Source of the DNA: Actinoplanes regularis
Lineage (GTDB): Bacteria; Actinomycetota; Actinomycetes; Mycobacteriales; Micromonosporaceae
Assembly: GCF_900188005.1 (NCBI RefSeq)
Contig: NZ_FZNR01000018.1
Coordinates: forward strand, 118,646 to 182,645
Length of the DNA: 64,000 nt
Direction: 5' to 3'
Shown: one piece after another, positions 63,684-64,000 of the stretch
Numbering within the stretch: the first letter of the stretch is position 1
Layout of the letters: each line of letters opens with the position of its first letter
Program-made: the position numbers and the translations under genes
Notes under the pieces: generated by a model
Databases searched by the model: none
What the model was told of the DNA's origin: nothing
The model's input: the letters and a program-made list of their open reading frames with translations, nothing else

Positions 63684-64000
63684 CCGGGCCCGGCACGGCA
63701 CGCCAGGAGTGGCGCGAGTTCCGGGCCGCGCTGGGCGAACTGTGGCGGGAGCTGCGTGCCGACCCGCAGCCGCTGCCAGTGCTCTACCTGGACTGTGACG
63801 GCTGCGGGCGCGAACATCAGTGCCGGAACGCCCGACTGACCCGAGTCGGCAGGCACGGTCCCTCTCGTGGCGGAGAAGGACCGCGTGCGGGCGGTGAATC
63901 AGGCAGATTCCGCTGGCCGGTGGCGCTGGAGGTCCTGATTGTGCTGGAGGGCTTCCTCGAGCTGGTCTTCGAGGATGATGATCCGGCAGGCGGCTTCCAG
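63680..64000 (+). CDS. Hypothetical protein, runs off the window
   Basis: An open frame of 107 codons from GTG 63680, overlapping the recombinase stop (GTGA), to the right window edge. The translation VTGPGTARQEWREFRAALGE, then PVLYLDCDGCGREHQCRNAR and LEVLIVLEGFLELVFEDDD, shows a possible CxxC-type metal-binding pair (CDGCGREHQC). Codon use is normal for the region. No family is recognised. Genes coupled to recombinase ends in this way often belong to the same mobile unit. Confidence 0.5.
   Translation, partial: MTGPGTARQEWREFRAALGELWRELRADPQPLPVLYLDCDGCGREHQCRNARLTRVGRHGPSRGGEGPRAGGESGRFRWPVALEVLIVLEGFLELVFEDDDPAGGFQ

Overview
This is high-GC actinobacterial DNA. The codon bias is strongly GC3, GTG starts are common, and genes are often joined by ATGA or GTGA stop/start overlaps. 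The gene content (an AfsA-type hotdog protein, CslA/copper-radical-oxidase glycan genes, an actinobacterial contractile injection system, STAND NTPases with helical repeats) fits a filamentous actinomycete. I infer Micromonosporaceae, Actinoplanes-like, but no rRNA or marker gene is present to prove this.

Layout. 1-10.7 kb (all minus strand): the 3' part of an unrecognised gene; a secreted isoamylase-type debranching enzyme; then a five-gene, mostly translationally coupled operon transcribed leftwards from about 10.7 kb. It encodes a CslA-like GT2 polysaccharide synthase, a GT-C membrane glycosyltransferase, a polyprenyl-phosphate GT2 fused to a GtrA-like membrane domain, a GlxA/galactose-oxidase-type copper radical oxidase and a small excalibur-like exported protein. 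Together these look like a cell-surface glycan assembly and modification locus. 11-18 kb: small conserved and hypothetical genes (HD hydrolase, DUF6461 protein with a 45-bp tandem repeat, secreted repeat protein, a tandem pair of small paralogues), mixed with relics of recombinase and transposase genes.

18.3-37.1 kb is the most remarkable region: an extracellular contractile injection system (eCIS, phage-tail-like) cluster. It has an AAA+ ATPase, DUF4255 protein, sheath, two tube proteins, tail-assembly-chaperone-like protein, DUF6760-like small ORF, LysM baseplate protein, VgrG/gp5-like spike, PAAR tip, gp25-like and baseplate-J-like proteins, a tail-P2-I-like protein, and membrane-anchored accessory proteins. 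A 1251-residue DUF4157 protein on the opposite strand inside the cluster is the best effector candidate. The cluster is flanked by 117-bp inverted repeats; the right copy is split by an intact IS630-family element with TA duplication.

39-54 kb: a large STAND-type P-loop ATPase with about 33-residue helical repeats, divergent from a 46-residue membrane peptide that recurs as a decayed copy. Then comes a graveyard of relics (IS5-like, a chimera of EAL and histidine-kinase fragments, serine recombinase, a DDE transposase, ISL3, a truncated GT2) with a few intact genes between them: a GNAT acetyltransferase, a CHASE-GGDEF diguanylate cyclase, a surface protein, a DUF4240 protein and a helical-repeat protein.

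54.3-62.8 kb: a tightly coupled seven-gene biosynthetic operon plus a TetR regulator. It encodes an AfsA-like hotdog protein, ICMT-like methyltransferase, PEP-synthase-like phosphotransferase, KAS III-like enzyme with an altered triad, SnoaL-like protein, cytochrome P450 and UbiA prenyltransferase. This looks like a small, possibly undescribed autoregulator or prenylated-metabolite pathway. 62.8-64 kb: a decayed secreted-protein gene, three degenerate type I-E-like CRISPR repeats cut off by a recombinase fragment, and an ORF running off the window end.
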